Source: DAISJD01 sp036821645 (GTDB taxonomy: Bacteria > Pseudomonadota > Alphaproteobacteria > ATCC43930 > CGMCC-115725). Taken from it: a DNA stretch of 28,178 bases. This document shows positions 1 through 8,175 of this stretch, piece after piece. The stretch's first letter is position 1; each line of letters opens with the position of its first letter. A program made the position numbers and the translations under genes. The notes under the pieces were generated by a model, which was not told the DNA's origin, searched no databases, and was given only the letters and a program-made list of their open reading frames with translations. The stretch covers positions 1-28,178 of the forward strand of contig DAISJD010000031.1 of the NCBI GenBank assembly GCA_036821645.1, given 5' to 3'.

Positions 1-250
1 GTTGGACGAGGCGGCCAGCCTGTTGCGATCGGTCAACGATCCTTGGCTCGCCCTCGAATGTCACGTGATTCACACCTTGGCATGCCGTCTTCTCGCCCGG
101 CTCAAACAAGAAGACCCCTTGGCAACCCGGGTCGTCTTTACGAAATATCAGGCTGGCACGATCGCGGCTCGGGCCCTCGTCGGCGGGGCCGTCCGTCGTT
201 TTGGCGCCAGGGTCTTGCCTTTTTCCAAGGACAGCAGCACAGCACCATGA
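1..250 (+). CDS. hpnC: Hydroxysqualene synthase HpnC, 3' fragment
   Basis: Only the last 82 codons are present; the gene starts upstream of the window. The fragment carries the C-terminal part of a squalene/phytoene-synthase-fold protein, with the LACRLLARL and DPLATRV stretches typical of HpnC. Family knowledge: HpnC turns presqualene diphosphate into hydroxysqualene, the second of the three HpnD-HpnC-HpnE steps from farnesyl diphosphate to squalene. The assignment rests largely on context, because hpnD, hpnE and shc follow directly. The stop codon overlaps the hpnD start in an ATGA, indicating translational coupling within one operon. The catalytic Asp-rich motifs lie outside the window and cannot be checked. 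Confidence 0.85.
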   Translation, partial: LDEAASLLRSVNDPWLALECHVIHTLACRLLARLKQEDPLATRVVFTKYQAGTIAARALVGGAVRRFGARVLPFSKDSSTAP

Positions 251-1155
251 CCGCAGCCCTTTCACCCTCAGCCCTTAGATCGACGGAGCAAACCCTGCTC
301 GCTTCCGCTCAGCCGACCCAGCCGGTCGATCGCGTCGCCGTTGCCGAAACGGTCGGTGCCGCCAAGACATCATTCTATCTCGCCATGCGGATTCTCTCGA
401 AGCCGCGACGCGATGCGATGTTTGCGGTCTACGCCTTTTGCCGCGCCGTCGACGATATTGCCGATGAAGCCCCGCCGCCCGGCGGCAAATCAGCCGCCTT
501 GGATGCCTGGCGCCAATCGATCGAAGCGATTTATGCCGGTCATCGGCCCACCCTTCCGCTTGCCCATGCCCTGATCGAACCGATTGGCCGGTACGGCCTC
601 TTAAAGGCCGATTTCATGGCGGTGATCGACGGCATGCAGATGGATGCCGATGCCGATATCTGCGCGCCCAGCATGGATGAACTCGACCTCTATTGCGCGC
701 GCGTCGCCAGTGCCGTGGGCCGCTTGTCCGTGCGGATCTTCGGGGCGTGGAGTGCCGATGCCGATCTCGTGGCCGATCATCTGGGCCGCGCCCTGCAACT
801 GACCAATATCCTGCGCGATCTCGACGAGGATGCCGCCCGCAATCGTCTATACCTGCCGCGCGAAGGGTTGTTGACCCATGGCATCACCCTGTTCGACATT
901 CCTTCGGTCCTGAACCATCCGGGCCTCGACGGCGTCTGTCGCGATCTTGCCTGTCAGGCCGTCGAACATTATCGCCAAGCCGATGCTGCGATGCGCCATT
1001 GCTCGCGCAAGGCCATGCGCCCGGCACGCATGATGAGTGCGGTCTATCGCGCGACCCTGATCCGCCTGCTCGACCGGGGCTTTACCGCCCCGAGAGCGCC
1101 GGTGAAACTCTCGAAATGGCGCAAATTGATGCTTGCGCTGGCATCCGCCGTCTGA
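247..1155 (+). CDS. hpnD: Presqualene diphosphate synthase HpnD
   Basis: This 302-residue protein of the squalene/phytoene synthase family condenses two farnesyl diphosphates to presqualene diphosphate in the cytosol. Both metal-binding motifs are visible: DDIAD at residues 69-73, and LQLTNILRD leading into an acidic DLDED run at about 191-195. The YCARVASAVGRLS segment (149-161) is the usual family helix. I chose the ATG at 247, which overlaps the hpnC stop; an open frame continues upstream to 43 but lies within hpnC. Length is slightly above the usual 270-290 because of a roughly 30-residue N-terminal lead. hpnE starts 9 nt after the stop, so hpnCDE are almost certainly one transcript. Confidence 0.95.
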   Translation: MTAALSPSALRSTEQTLLASAQPTQPVDRVAVAETVGAAKTSFYLAMRILSKPRRDAMFAVYAFCRAVDDIADEAPPPGGKSAALDAWRQSIEAIYAGHRPTLPLAHALIEPIGRYGLLKADFMAVIDGMQMDADADICAPSMDELDLYCARVASAVGRLSVRIFGAWSADADLVADHLGRALQLTNILRDLDEDAARNRLYLPREGLLTHGITLFDIPSVLNHPGLDGVCRDLACQAVEHYRQADAAMRHCSRKAMRPARMMSAVYRATLIRLLDRGFTAPRAPVKLSKWRKLMLALASAV

Positions 1156-1164
1156 CGCCTCATC

Positions 1165-2454
1165 ATGGTGCGCTCGTCACCGACATCCAGAATCCATGTG
1201 ATCGGGGCCGGTCTCGCCGGGCTTGCCGCATCCGTGCGCTTGGCGGAACAGGGTTATAAGACCGTCCTTTACGAGGCGGGGCCGGTGGCGGGTGGGCGGT
1301 GCCGATCCTATTTCGACGAGACGTTGGGGTGCAGGCTCGATAACGGCAACCACCTCTTGATGAGCGGCAATCGCGCGGCACTTGCCTATCTCGATACGAT
1401 CGGGGCGCAAGACACGCTCGTCGGACCCACGACGGCGCAATTTCCGTTCATCGATCTTGCCACCGGGGAACGCTGGGTTTTGGCGCCGAACGCCGGTCCC
1501 ATCCCCTTCTGGATCGGCAATCCTACGAAACGCGTGCCGGGCAGCCGCCTCATCGATTATCTGAGCGGCCTCAGATTCGTGCTCTGCGGCAAGCAGGCGA
1601 CGGTGAGCGACCTTGTCGGGCGCAATCAGGCCCTTTTCCGCCGGTTTTGGGAACCGCTGGCGGTTGCCGCCCTGAACACGGCCGCAGCCGAAGGGGCGGC
1701 CCATCTGCTGTGGCCGGTTTTGCGAGAAACTTTTGCCAAAGGGGCTGCCTTTTGCCGGCCCCTCGTCGCACGGGAGGGCTTGAGTGAGAGTTTCATCGAT
1801 CCGGCCCTCGCCTGGCTTGCCTTGAAAGGCGGGCGGCTCATGACGGGGGCGCGTGTGCGCAGCTTGCACATGACGGACGATCGGGTAAGCGCCCTCGATG
1901 TTGGGGGGACCCTCTATCCGGTTGAGGCGCAAGATTATGTCGTGGTGGCAACCCCAGCCCCCGTCGCGGCCACGTTACTGCCCGGCATCACCGTCCCAGA
2001 ACAGCATCGACCGATCGTCAATGCGCATTTCCGCCTGGACAAGGCGATCAGTGCGGAACCCGTGGCGGTCCAGGGGGTCATCGGCGGTCTTAGCGAATGG
2101 ATTTTCGTACGCGGCCCACTCGTTTCCGTGACCATCAGTGCGGCAACCCATGCCGTCGATCTTTCGGCGGAAACCTTGGCCCCCCGGATTTGGGCCGAAG
2201 TCGCCCGGGCTCAGAATTTGGGCGATTTGCCCTGCCCGCCATGGCGGATCGTCAAGGAAAAGCGCGCGACCTTTGCCCAGACGCCCGCCGATGTCGCCCG
2301 TCGCCCCGGCCCCAGGACCGCCTGGCCCCAGATCGTATTGGCGGGAGATTGGACCGATACAGGATTGCCCGCAACCATCGAAGGAGCGATCCGATCCGGC
2401 AATGCTGCGGCGCAATATATTCTGCGCGATAGGCCACAGTCACCGGCAAAATAA
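1165..2454 (+). CDS. hpnE: Hydroxysqualene dehydroxylase HpnE (FAD amine-oxidase fold)
   Basis: This 429-residue flavoprotein reduces hydroxysqualene to squalene, closing the HpnDCE route. The N-terminus has a textbook FAD-binding Rossmann motif, GAGLAG at residues 14-19, with the ribose-binding Glu in LYEAG (E37) and the following GGRCRS. The C-terminal flavin-contact motif AGDWTDTG lies at about 393-400, followed by TIEGAIRSG. These features are typical of the amine oxidase/phytoene desaturase superfamily; placement between hpnD and shc picks out HpnE. Start is the ATG 9 nt after hpnD. About 80 nt separate it from shc, with no terminator visible. Confidence 0.94.
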   Translation: MVRSSPTSRIHVIGAGLAGLAASVRLAEQGYKTVLYEAGPVAGGRCRSYFDETLGCRLDNGNHLLMSGNRAALAYLDTIGAQDTLVGPTTAQFPFIDLATGERWVLAPNAGPIPFWIGNPTKRVPGSRLIDYLSGLRFVLCGKQATVSDLVGRNQALFRRFWEPLAVAALNTAAAEGAAHLLWPVLRETFAKGAAFCRPLVAREGLSESFIDPALAWLALKGGRLMTGARVRSLHMTDDRVSALDVGGTLYPVEAQDYVVVATPAPVAATLLPGITVPEQHRPIVNAHFRLDKAISAEPVAVQGVIGGLSEWIFVRGPLVSVTISAATHAVDLSAETLAPRIWAEVARAQNLGDLPCPPWRIVKEKRATFAQTPADVARRPGPRTAWPQIVLAGDWTDTGLPATIEGAIRSGNAAAQYILRDRPQSPAK

Positions 2455-2519
2455 CTTGAGATCCCTGGAACTTTACCGCATTTTGCGCCCATGTGCGTCG
2501 CACACGTCAACCAACGAGG

Positions 2520-2533
2520 GGGGCTTTCGCCCC
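2520..2533 (+). promoter_or_regulatory. Small hairpin covering the shc Shine-Dalgarno
   Basis: GGGGC (2520-2524), loop TTTC, GCCCC (2529-2533) form a perfect 5-bp stem ending 1 nt before the shc start codon. The left arm uses most of the G-rich ribosome binding site (GAGGGGGG, 2516-2523). The pairing is seen directly; a role in tuning translation is inference. Confidence 0.45.
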
Positions 2534-2534
2534 A

Positions 2535-4535
2535 ATGACCATGAGCCATACCGTGCATAATCCCATCCTGCAAAACGCCCGTGCCCAGGAAGAGGCCAAC
2601 CTCTTCCCGGAGATTTTGGATCAGGCGATCGATCAGGCAACCGAAGCCCTGATCAACCGTCAAAATCCCGATGGGCACATGGTTTTTGCCCTTGAGGCCG
2701 ATGCCACGATTCCCGCCGAATATATCATGTTGATGCATTATCTGGACGAGATCGACGCCCCCTTGCAGGCGCGGATCGCCCAGTATCTGCGCCGGATTCA
2801 GCGAGCAGATGGCAGTTGGCCGTTGTTTCATGCCGGTGCCATGGATCTGTCCGCCACGGTGAAAGGGTATTACGCCCTGAAATTGGCCGGTGATTCCCCC
2901 GATGCCCCACACATGGTCAATGCTAGACGCGCCATTCATTTGGCCGGGGGGGCTGCGCGGGCCAACGTCTTTACCCGAATCGCCCTCTGCCTATTCGGTC
3001 AGATCCCTTGGCGGGCCGTACCGGTCATGCCGGTGGAAATCATGATTCTGCCGAAATGGTTTCCTTTTCATATGGATAAAATTTCTTATTGGTCGCGCAC
3101 GGTTATCGCTCCGCTGTTGATTTTGATGGCGCGTCGGCCGCAGGCGATCAATCCGCATAAGGTGGATGTCGCCGAATTATTCCTGGTTCCGCCGTTTCAA
3201 GAAAAACGCTATCTCCACCCAGTCAGCCGGAACTGGATCGCCACGGGGTTCCGGTATCTCGACCACGTCGTGCGCGCCGTCGAACCGTTTTTCCCCCATA
3301 CCACCCGGGCACGGGCGATCCGGGCCGCCGAACTCTTCATGATCGAACGGCTAAACGGGCTCGACGGGCTTGGGGCGATTTTCCCGGCCATGGCCAATTC
3401 CGTCATGGCGATGGAATGTCTCGGCTATCCCAAGGACGATCCGAAACTCGTCACCGCCAAAGAAGCCCTGCGCCGTCTCGTCATCGAAGAACCCGATGGC
3501 AGTGCCTATGTCCAACCGTGCCTATCGCCGGTTTGGGACACGAGTCTTGCAGCCCATGCCTTGCTCGAAGTGGGCGATGTCCGCGATCAAAAGGCGGCCC
3601 CGGCGGCAAAAGCGGCCGCAGGCCCCGGCAATGATTGGCTGGCCGGACGGCAAATCTGCGATGTGATGGGCGATTGGAAGGAACAACGCCCCGATCTCGT
3701 CCCCGGCGGTTGGGCCTTTCAATATAACAATCCCCATTATCCCGACGTCGATGATACGGCTGTGGTGGTCATGGCACTGGATCGGGCGGGCGACCCCACA
3801 CATCGCCCTCATATCGAACGGGCGGTCGACTGGATCATCGGCATGCAAAGCGATAATGGCGGCTGGGGTGCCTTTGACGCCAATAACGAATATTATTACC
3901 TGAACTATATCCCGTTCGCCGATCATGGGGCCCTGCTCGATCCGCCGACCATCGACGTCACCGCCCGATGCGTGTCCATGCTGGCGCAATTGGGGCGGCG
4001 CAAGGGCGACCCGGTCATCGACAAGGCCATCGGCTATATCTGGTCGGAACAAGAAACCAACGGTTCCTGGTTCGGGCGGTGGGGCACCAATTATATTTAC
4101 GGCACTTGGTCGGTTCTCTGCGCCTTAAATGCCGCAGGCGAAGATCTGAAGTCGCAGAATGTGCGCCGCGCGGTCGATTTTCTGATCAGTTGCCAACGAC
4201 CGGATGGCGGCTGGGGGGAAGACGGCATCAGTTACTACGACGGCCATCACGGCGAAGGCACGATTTCGACCGCCTCGCAAACCGCTTGGGCCTTGTTGGG
4301 CCTGATGGCAGCCGGGGATGTCGATCATCCGGCCGTGAAAAAAGGCGTGCGGTTCCTGTTGCGCGACCGCAAGTCTCACGGTCTTTGGGATGAAGAAACC
4401 TATACGGCGGTCGGGTTCCCCCGCGTCTTCTATCTGCGTTATCATGGTTATCGGGCCTATTTCCCGCTGCTGGCACTGGCCCGTTTCAAAAATCTGACCA
4501 CCGGGAACGATCATCGGGTCGCCCACGGTTTCTGA
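2535..4535 (+). CDS. shc: Squalene-hopene cyclase (HpnF/Shc)
   Basis: This 666-residue class II triterpene cyclase converts squalene to hopene and hopanol at the inner membrane. The protonating DXDD motif is present as DVDD at residues 404-407. Several QW-type repeats are visible, including QSDNGGWGAF, QETNGSWFGRWG and QRPDGGWGED in the C-terminal half and RADGSWPLF near the N-terminus. Length is normal for bacterial cyclases. I chose the ATG at 2535 because a G-rich SD (2516-2523) precedes it; an upstream in-frame GTG at 2493 lacks an SD and would add 14 unfamiliar residues, and a second ATG at 2541 is less well spaced. The gene follows hpnE in the same direction and is closed by a strong terminator. 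Confidence 0.97.
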   Translation: MTMSHTVHNPILQNARAQEEANLFPEILDQAIDQATEALINRQNPDGHMVFALEADATIPAEYIMLMHYLDEIDAPLQARIAQYLRRIQRADGSWPLFHAGAMDLSATVKGYYALKLAGDSPDAPHMVNARRAIHLAGGAARANVFTRIALCLFGQIPWRAVPVMPVEIMILPKWFPFHMDKISYWSRTVIAPLLILMARRPQAINPHKVDVAELFLVPPFQEKRYLHPVSRNWIATGFRYLDHVVRAVEPFFPHTTRARAIRAAELFMIERLNGLDGLGAIFPAMANSVMAMECLGYPKDDPKLVTAKEALRRLVIEEPDGSAYVQPCLSPVWDTSLAAHALLEVGDVRDQKAAPAAKAAAGPGNDWLAGRQICDVMGDWKEQRPDLVPGGWAFQYNNPHYPDVDDTAVVVMALDRAGDPTHRPHIERAVDWIIGMQSDNGGWGAFDANNEYYYLNYIPFADHGALLDPPTIDVTARCVSMLAQLGRRKGDPVIDKAIGYIWSEQETNGSWFGRWGTNYIYGTWSVLCALNAAGEDLKSQNVRRAVDFLISCQRPDGGWGEDGISYYDGHHGEGTISTASQTAWALLGLMAAGDVDHPAVKKGVRFLLRDRKSHGLWDEETYTAVGFPRVFYLRYHGYRAYFPLLALARFKNLTTGNDHRVAHGF

Positions 4536-4557
4536 TTTTTCGACAATACCGCTCAGG

Positions 4558-4608
4558 AGGCCCTTCGATGGACGCGCGACCAACCGCGCCATCAAGGGCC
4601 TTTTTCTT
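4558..4608 (+). terminator. Intrinsic terminator between shc and hpnG
   Basis: Left arm AGGCCCTTCGATGG (4558-4571) pairs with CCATCAAGGGCCT (4589-4601), with small bulges; an inner CGCG/CGCG extends the stem. TTTTTCTT (4601-4608) follows. It begins 22 nt after the shc stop and ends 17 nt before the hpnG start. It could end the hpnCDE-shc transcript or partly attenuate read-through into hpnG. Confidence 0.85.
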
Positions 4609-4625
4609 GAAAGAAAGATCCGATC

Positions 4626-5309
4626 ATGGGGAAACTCGGTATTCTCGTCGGCCTCCAGTCCGAAGCCGCCTGTTTTCCCGCCGACACGCGGGGTAAGATC
4701 GATCTGCGCCTGTCGACGGTGCGCGTGACGAGGGCCCGCCAAGAAGCCGAAGCCATGGTCGCGTCCGGTGCCCGATTTCTCTTGAGCTTTGGCTTGGCCG
4801 GCGGCTTGTCGCCGGATCTCAAAGCCGGCGATCTGTTGGTGGCAACACGGGTGATCGGACCGGACTGCGCATCCTATCCGGCATCCCCCGATTGGCACCG
4901 CCGCATGACAGCGATCCTTGCCGATCTTCACCCCCGATCAGGCACCATCGTCGGCAGTGATGCGGCCTTGACCGGCGTGTCCGACAAGGAGCACCTGTTC
5001 CAGGCGACCGGTGCCGTCGCCGTCGATATGGAAAGCCATATTTTAGGAGAGATCGCCCAACGATACGGGCTTGGTTTTGCGATGGTCCGGGTCGTCTGCG
5101 ACGAGGCCGGTCACATCCTGCCCCCCGCAGCCCTGGTTGCCATCAACGAACAAGGGGTGCCCGCCCTCGGTGCCGTTCTCGGCTCCCTCATGCGGCACCC
5201 CTTGCAACTACCGGCCTTGATCCGTCTCGGCACATCGAGCCGGATCGCCCATAAAACCCTACTCGGCTGCGGCAACCGTCTCGTCGCTGCCGGATTCGGC
5301 CTTGACTGA
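4626..5309 (+). CDS. hpnG: Adenosylhopane nucleosidase HpnG (phosphorylase superfamily)
   Basis: This 227-residue protein has the nucleoside phosphorylase / MTA-SAH nucleosidase fold: FGLAGGLSPDLKAGDLLVA at about 55-73, the purine/ribose-binding VAVDMES at 131-137, and the probable catalytic Asp in VVCDEAG (D159). Family knowledge: HpnG removes adenine from adenosylhopane to give ribosylhopane in extended-hopanoid synthesis. The start ATG follows an AAAGAAAG stretch that may serve as a weak SD. It lies just past the shc terminator, so either read-through or a promoter inside the terminator region must feed it. Its last 51 bp overlap the end of hpnH on the other strand. Confidence 0.92.
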   Translation: MGKLGILVGLQSEAACFPADTRGKIDLRLSTVRVTRARQEAEAMVASGARFLLSFGLAGGLSPDLKAGDLLVATRVIGPDCASYPASPDWHRRMTAILADLHPRSGTIVGSDAALTGVSDKEHLFQATGAVAVDMESHILGEIAQRYGLGFAMVRVVCDEAGHILPPAALVAINEQGVPALGAVLGSLMRHPLQLPALIRLGTSSRIAHKTLLGCGNRLVAAGFGLD

Positions 5310-6431
5310 ACCGTCTTTCTTCGTGTGACTGAGGCGCTTCATCGCCTGAGCCACATGGTCCGAGAACACATATTCGGCCGGACGCTGCTGATCGAGGGGG
5401 ATATCCTCGACCATCGGCCCGTCCGTACGCGGACCACGCAAAGACACGACGAGGGCCTTCAACGGGTTGCGCACCGAATCTTGAACGGCTGTGGCCTCAT
5501 ACCCGGAATGAACCATGCAATCGGCGCATTTTTCGTAATTGCCGGTGCCGTACTTGTCCCAATCGGTGGTTTCCATCAATTCTTTGAAAGTCTTGGCATA
5601 TCCCTCGCCCAAGAGATAGCACGGGCGTTGCCAACCGAAATAAGTCCGGGTCGGATTGCCCCAGGGCGTGCACTCGTAGCGTTGATTGCCAGCGAGGAAA
5701 TCGAGGAAGAGGCCCGATTGGCTGAAGGCCCATTTTTTGCCCTTGCCCAAGCGGAAAATATCCCGGAACAGGGTCTTGGTCTTTTGCCGATTGAGGAAAT
5801 GCTGCTGATCCGGGGCGCGCTCATAGGCATAGCCGGGCGAGACCGTCATCGCGTCGACGCCGATGCGCTTCACCTCATCGAAGAAAGCCGCAACCTTTTC
5901 TGGCTTCGCATTATCGAACAGGGTGCAATTGATATTGACCCGGAACCCGGCGGCCTTCGCCTTCTGAATGGCGGCAACCGCCTTCTCATAGACGCCGTCT
6001 TGGCAGACGGAACGATCGTGGTCTTCTTGATCGCCGTCCAGATGAACCGACCAGGTGAAATAAGGATTGGGTTTGTACTGCTCCATCTTTTTTTCGAGCA
6101 GTAGGGCATTCGTGCAAAGATAGACGAATTTCTTGCGGGCAATGATGCCTTCGACGATCTGCACCATTTCTTTATGGAGCAGCGGCTCGCCCCCGGCGAT
6201 CGACACGATCGGGGCCCCGCATTCGTCGACCGCTTCAAGACATTCGGCGACGGAAAGGCGTTGATTCAAGATTTCGTCGGGATAATCGATCTTGCCGCAG
6301 CCGGAACAGGCAAGGTTACACCGGAACAGCGGCTCCAACATGAGGACCAGGGGATACCGTTTGCGACCGGTCAAGTTCTGCTTGACGATATAGGCACCGA
6401 CACGGAACTGCTGCAAAAGAGGAACAGCCAC
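5259..6431 (-). CDS. hpnH: Adenosylhopane synthase HpnH (radical SAM)
   Basis: This 390-residue radical SAM enzyme joins the 5'-deoxyadenosyl group to diploptene, the first side-chain step of extended hopanoids. The [4Fe-4S]-binding cysteines are in CNLACSGC (C38, C42, C45), followed by the SAM-binding SIAGGEPLL. Cysteines near the C-terminus (EKCADCMVHSG) match the family's extended domain. I chose GTG at 6431, giving the family-typical start MAVPLLQQ; a TTG at 6443 would add four residues. The SD is weak. The gene runs against hpnCDEFG, whereas hpnG and hpnH are often co-directional, and its final 51 bp overlap the end of hpnG. The Lys/Glu/Asp-rich C-terminal tail is probably disordered. 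Confidence 0.95.
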   Translation of the reverse strand: MAVPLLQQFRVGAYIVKQNLTGRKRYPLVLMLEPLFRCNLACSGCGKIDYPDEILNQRLSVAECLEAVDECGAPIVSIAGGEPLLHKEMVQIVEGIIARKKFVYLCTNALLLEKKMEQYKPNPYFTWSVHLDGDQEDHDRSVCQDGVYEKAVAAIQKAKAAGFRVNINCTLFDNAKPEKVAAFFDEVKRIGVDAMTVSPGYAYERAPDQQHFLNRQKTKTLFRDIFRLGKGKKWAFSQSGLFLDFLAGNQRYECTPWGNPTRTYFGWQRPCYLLGEGYAKTFKELMETTDWDKYGTGNYEKCADCMVHSGYEATAVQDSVRNPLKALVVSLRGPRTDGPMVEDIPLDQQRPAEYVFSDHVAQAMKRLSHTKKDGSVKAESGSDETVAAAE

Positions 6432-6587
6432 AATGAACCCCAACTCTCAAAAGAACGACAATGATGGGAAAACCTACATCAGGAACGACCCAGTGACAAC
6501 CCGCTGGATCGGTATGCAGGGCGGCGAAGAACGAAGAACACACTGAACAAGGTATGCCAACGATACGGCCGTTTTTAGACGAATATA

Positions 6588-6605
6588 TGACCAATAATTT
6601 GGTCA
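6588..6605. promoter_or_regulatory. 18-bp palindrome upstream of hpnH
   Basis: TGACCAA-TAAT-TTGGTCA is a perfect inverted repeat with 7-bp arms, in the 277-bp gap between ispH and hpnH, about 157 nt before the hpnH start. On the reverse strand it contains TTGACC, which resembles a -35 box, with AT-rich TATATT just downstream, but that spacing (13 nt) is too short for a standard promoter. It looks like an operator. No other gene or clear terminator is seen in this gap. Confidence 0.4.
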
Positions 6606-6708
6606 AGAGCCTGATTTAAAACCATTCCCTGACCCATCCTCAGAAACACGAAGCGTGGATCAGGGTCGGTATGGGATTGATCTTTACCGCCTCAGTGCAA
6701 AACAATCA

Positions 6709-7695
6709 TCAGGCATCCGTCGGTAACATATCTGTCAATTCCGGCGGCATCTTGAAGCGCACATTTTCATCGACACCCGGCAGAATCTCGAACTCGCTCG
6801 CTCCGAGATCGCGCAGGCGATCCACCAACTGCTGAACGAGATGTTCCGGGGCAGAGGCCCCCGCCGTCACGCCGATCGACGTCACCCCATCGAGCCAAGC
6901 CGGATTCAACACGGAGGCATCGGCGATAAGATAGGCGGTTACGCCCATTTCGGCCGCCAATTCCCGCAGTCGGTTGGAGTTGGAACTGTTTTCCGCCCCA
7001 ACCACCAAGATCACATCGACCAAGGCCGCAAGGTCGCGCACGGCCCTTTGGCGATTCTGGGTCGCGTAGCAGATATCCTTCGTGTCGGGCCCGATAATGT
7101 CGGGAAACCGTTGCTTCAAGGCATCGATCACCGAGCGGGTATCGTCGACCGACAGGGTGGTCTGCGTCACATAGGAAAGCCGGTTCGGATCCCGGACTTC
7201 GAGGGCGGCAACGTCACTCGGCGTTGCCACCAGATAAACCAAGCCATTGATCCGCCCCATCGTGCCTTCGACCTCGGGATGGCCCGCATGACCGATCAGG
7301 ATCAGATCGCGCCCGCTATCGGCGTAGCGCTGCGCTTCGTGATGGACCTTGGAAACGAGCGGACATGTCGCATCAATGACCGGCAAATTGCGCAGCGCCG
7401 CATCGTCCTCAACCTTTTGAGAGACGCCATGGGCACTGAATACGGTGATCCCGCCGGTCGGTATCTCGTCCAACTCATCGACGAACCGGGCCCCCTTGGC
7501 ACGCAGATCGTCGACGACGTGACGATTATGCACGATTTCATGCCGTACATAGACAGGTGCACCGTATTTTTCGAGAGCCCGTTCGACGATTTCGATCGCC
7601 CGTTCCACGCCGGCGCAAAATCCACGCGGCTTCGCCAGAATCACCTTCATTGCGTGCGCCCCAAATCCACCATCAAAAGCCAAGATAGACGGCAT
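6709..7695 (-). CDS. ispH: 4-hydroxy-3-methylbut-2-enyl diphosphate reductase IspH
   Basis: This 328-residue enzyme is the last of the MEP pathway; it reduces HMBPP to IPP and DMAPP using a [4Fe-4S] cluster. The three cluster cysteines are visible: C27 in PRGFCAGV, C111 in DATCPLVSKVH and C209 in ICYATQNRQ. The active-site motifs SAHGV, GHPEVEGT and NSSNSNRL are all kept. The ATG at 7695 has a good SD (GGAAAGG, about 6 nt away); a second ATG at 7650 would remove a 15-residue lead but has a poorer SD. The gene is divergent from dxs. Its product feeds farnesyl diphosphate synthesis and so the adjacent hopanoid genes. Confidence 0.97.
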   Translation of the reverse strand: MPSILAFDGGFGAHAMKVILAKPRGFCAGVERAIEIVERALEKYGAPVYVRHEIVHNRHVVDDLRAKGARFVDELDEIPTGGITVFSAHGVSQKVEDDAALRNLPVIDATCPLVSKVHHEAQRYADSGRDLILIGHAGHPEVEGTMGRINGLVYLVATPSDVAALEVRDPNRLSYVTQTTLSVDDTRSVIDALKQRFPDIIGPDTKDICYATQNRQRAVRDLAALVDVILVVGAENSSNSNRLRELAAEMGVTAYLIADASVLNPAWLDGVTSIGVTAGASAPEHLVQQLVDRLRDLGASEFEILPGVDENVRFKMPPELTDMLPTDA

Positions 7696-7740
7696 TCGCG
7701 ACCTTTCCAGGGCACCGGCCCCGAAAAATCACGGCGTCCG

Positions 7741-7776
7741 ACGCGACACTGCCTTGCAACGCGATACTGCCTTGCA
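7741..7776. repeat. Tandem 18-bp direct repeat in the ispH leader
   Basis: Two adjacent copies of an 18-mer, 7741-7758 and 7759-7776, are identical apart from one C/T difference at the seventh base (core ACTGCCTTGCA). They lie 46-81 nt upstream of the ispH start codon and downstream of its predicted promoter, so they would be transcribed into the ispH 5' leader. Confidence 0.8.
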
Positions 7777-7814
7777 ATATGCGCCAGATCATCATCACCG
7801 TCTTCATCTGCTAC

Positions 7815-7843
7815 CCTATACGGCGTAATCTTGTTTCTGTCAT
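7815..7843 (-). promoter_or_regulatory. Predicted sigma70-type promoter of ispH
   Basis: On the reverse strand, ATGACA (7843-7838) and TATAGG (7820-7815) are separated by exactly 17 nt. Each is close to consensus. Transcription would start near 7808 and give a leader of about 110 nt that includes the tandem repeat. Confidence 0.5.
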
Positions 7844-8160
7844 CCTCTGATGCGATTGAAACCCCGCATCGACGTCACCCTTGCATTCCGTGCACAGCCG
7901 CGCTGTGATTTACAGAGCACAAATGTGCAGTGATTGCTTGGCATCCTGTTCGGATTTTCTGTACATGGATCGTTACATGTGCAATTCAAAGCCACTGCAC
8001 TGCCCCGTTAGTGCCTGCCGCTTCGTCGTGCGGCATGGGGGTGATCTGTTCGCGGCGGTCGTCTTGCCCGACAGTGCCCCAGCAAAGAGGCAAGGCATGG
8101 TTCACGATCGCTTCAGCGTGCTATGTTTCAAATCCTTAGCCGCTCATGCGGACTTGAGGT

Positions 8161-8175
8161 AAGGAGTAACCCTTG
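8161..8175 (+). promoter_or_regulatory. Strong RBS fixing a TTG start for dxs
   Basis: AAGGAG at 8161-8166 is followed after 6 nt by TTG at 8173. No ATG or GTG start is nearby in frame, and the family N-terminus begins here, so TTG is the likely initiator. Confidence 0.8.

Larger units (their letters stand above)
7696..8172. other. Divergent ispH-dxs intergenic region
   Basis: This 477-bp gap has no convincing gene. It contains a sigma70-like ispH promoter, an 18-bp tandem repeat in the ispH leader, and a possible small hairpin (GCCGC/GCGGC near 8018-8034). I found no clear sigma70 promoter for dxs. The best -35-like match is TTGGCA near 7939 with a weak TACATG-type -10. Confidence 0.6.

Noticed and set aside
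1177..1932. A 251-codon reverse frame inside hpnE
   Set aside because: Lacks family motifs and an SD; hpnE is well supported on the forward strand.
7961..7978. Repeated TACATG upstream of dxs
   Set aside because: Two 6-mers spaced by 6 nt are too short to claim as an operator.
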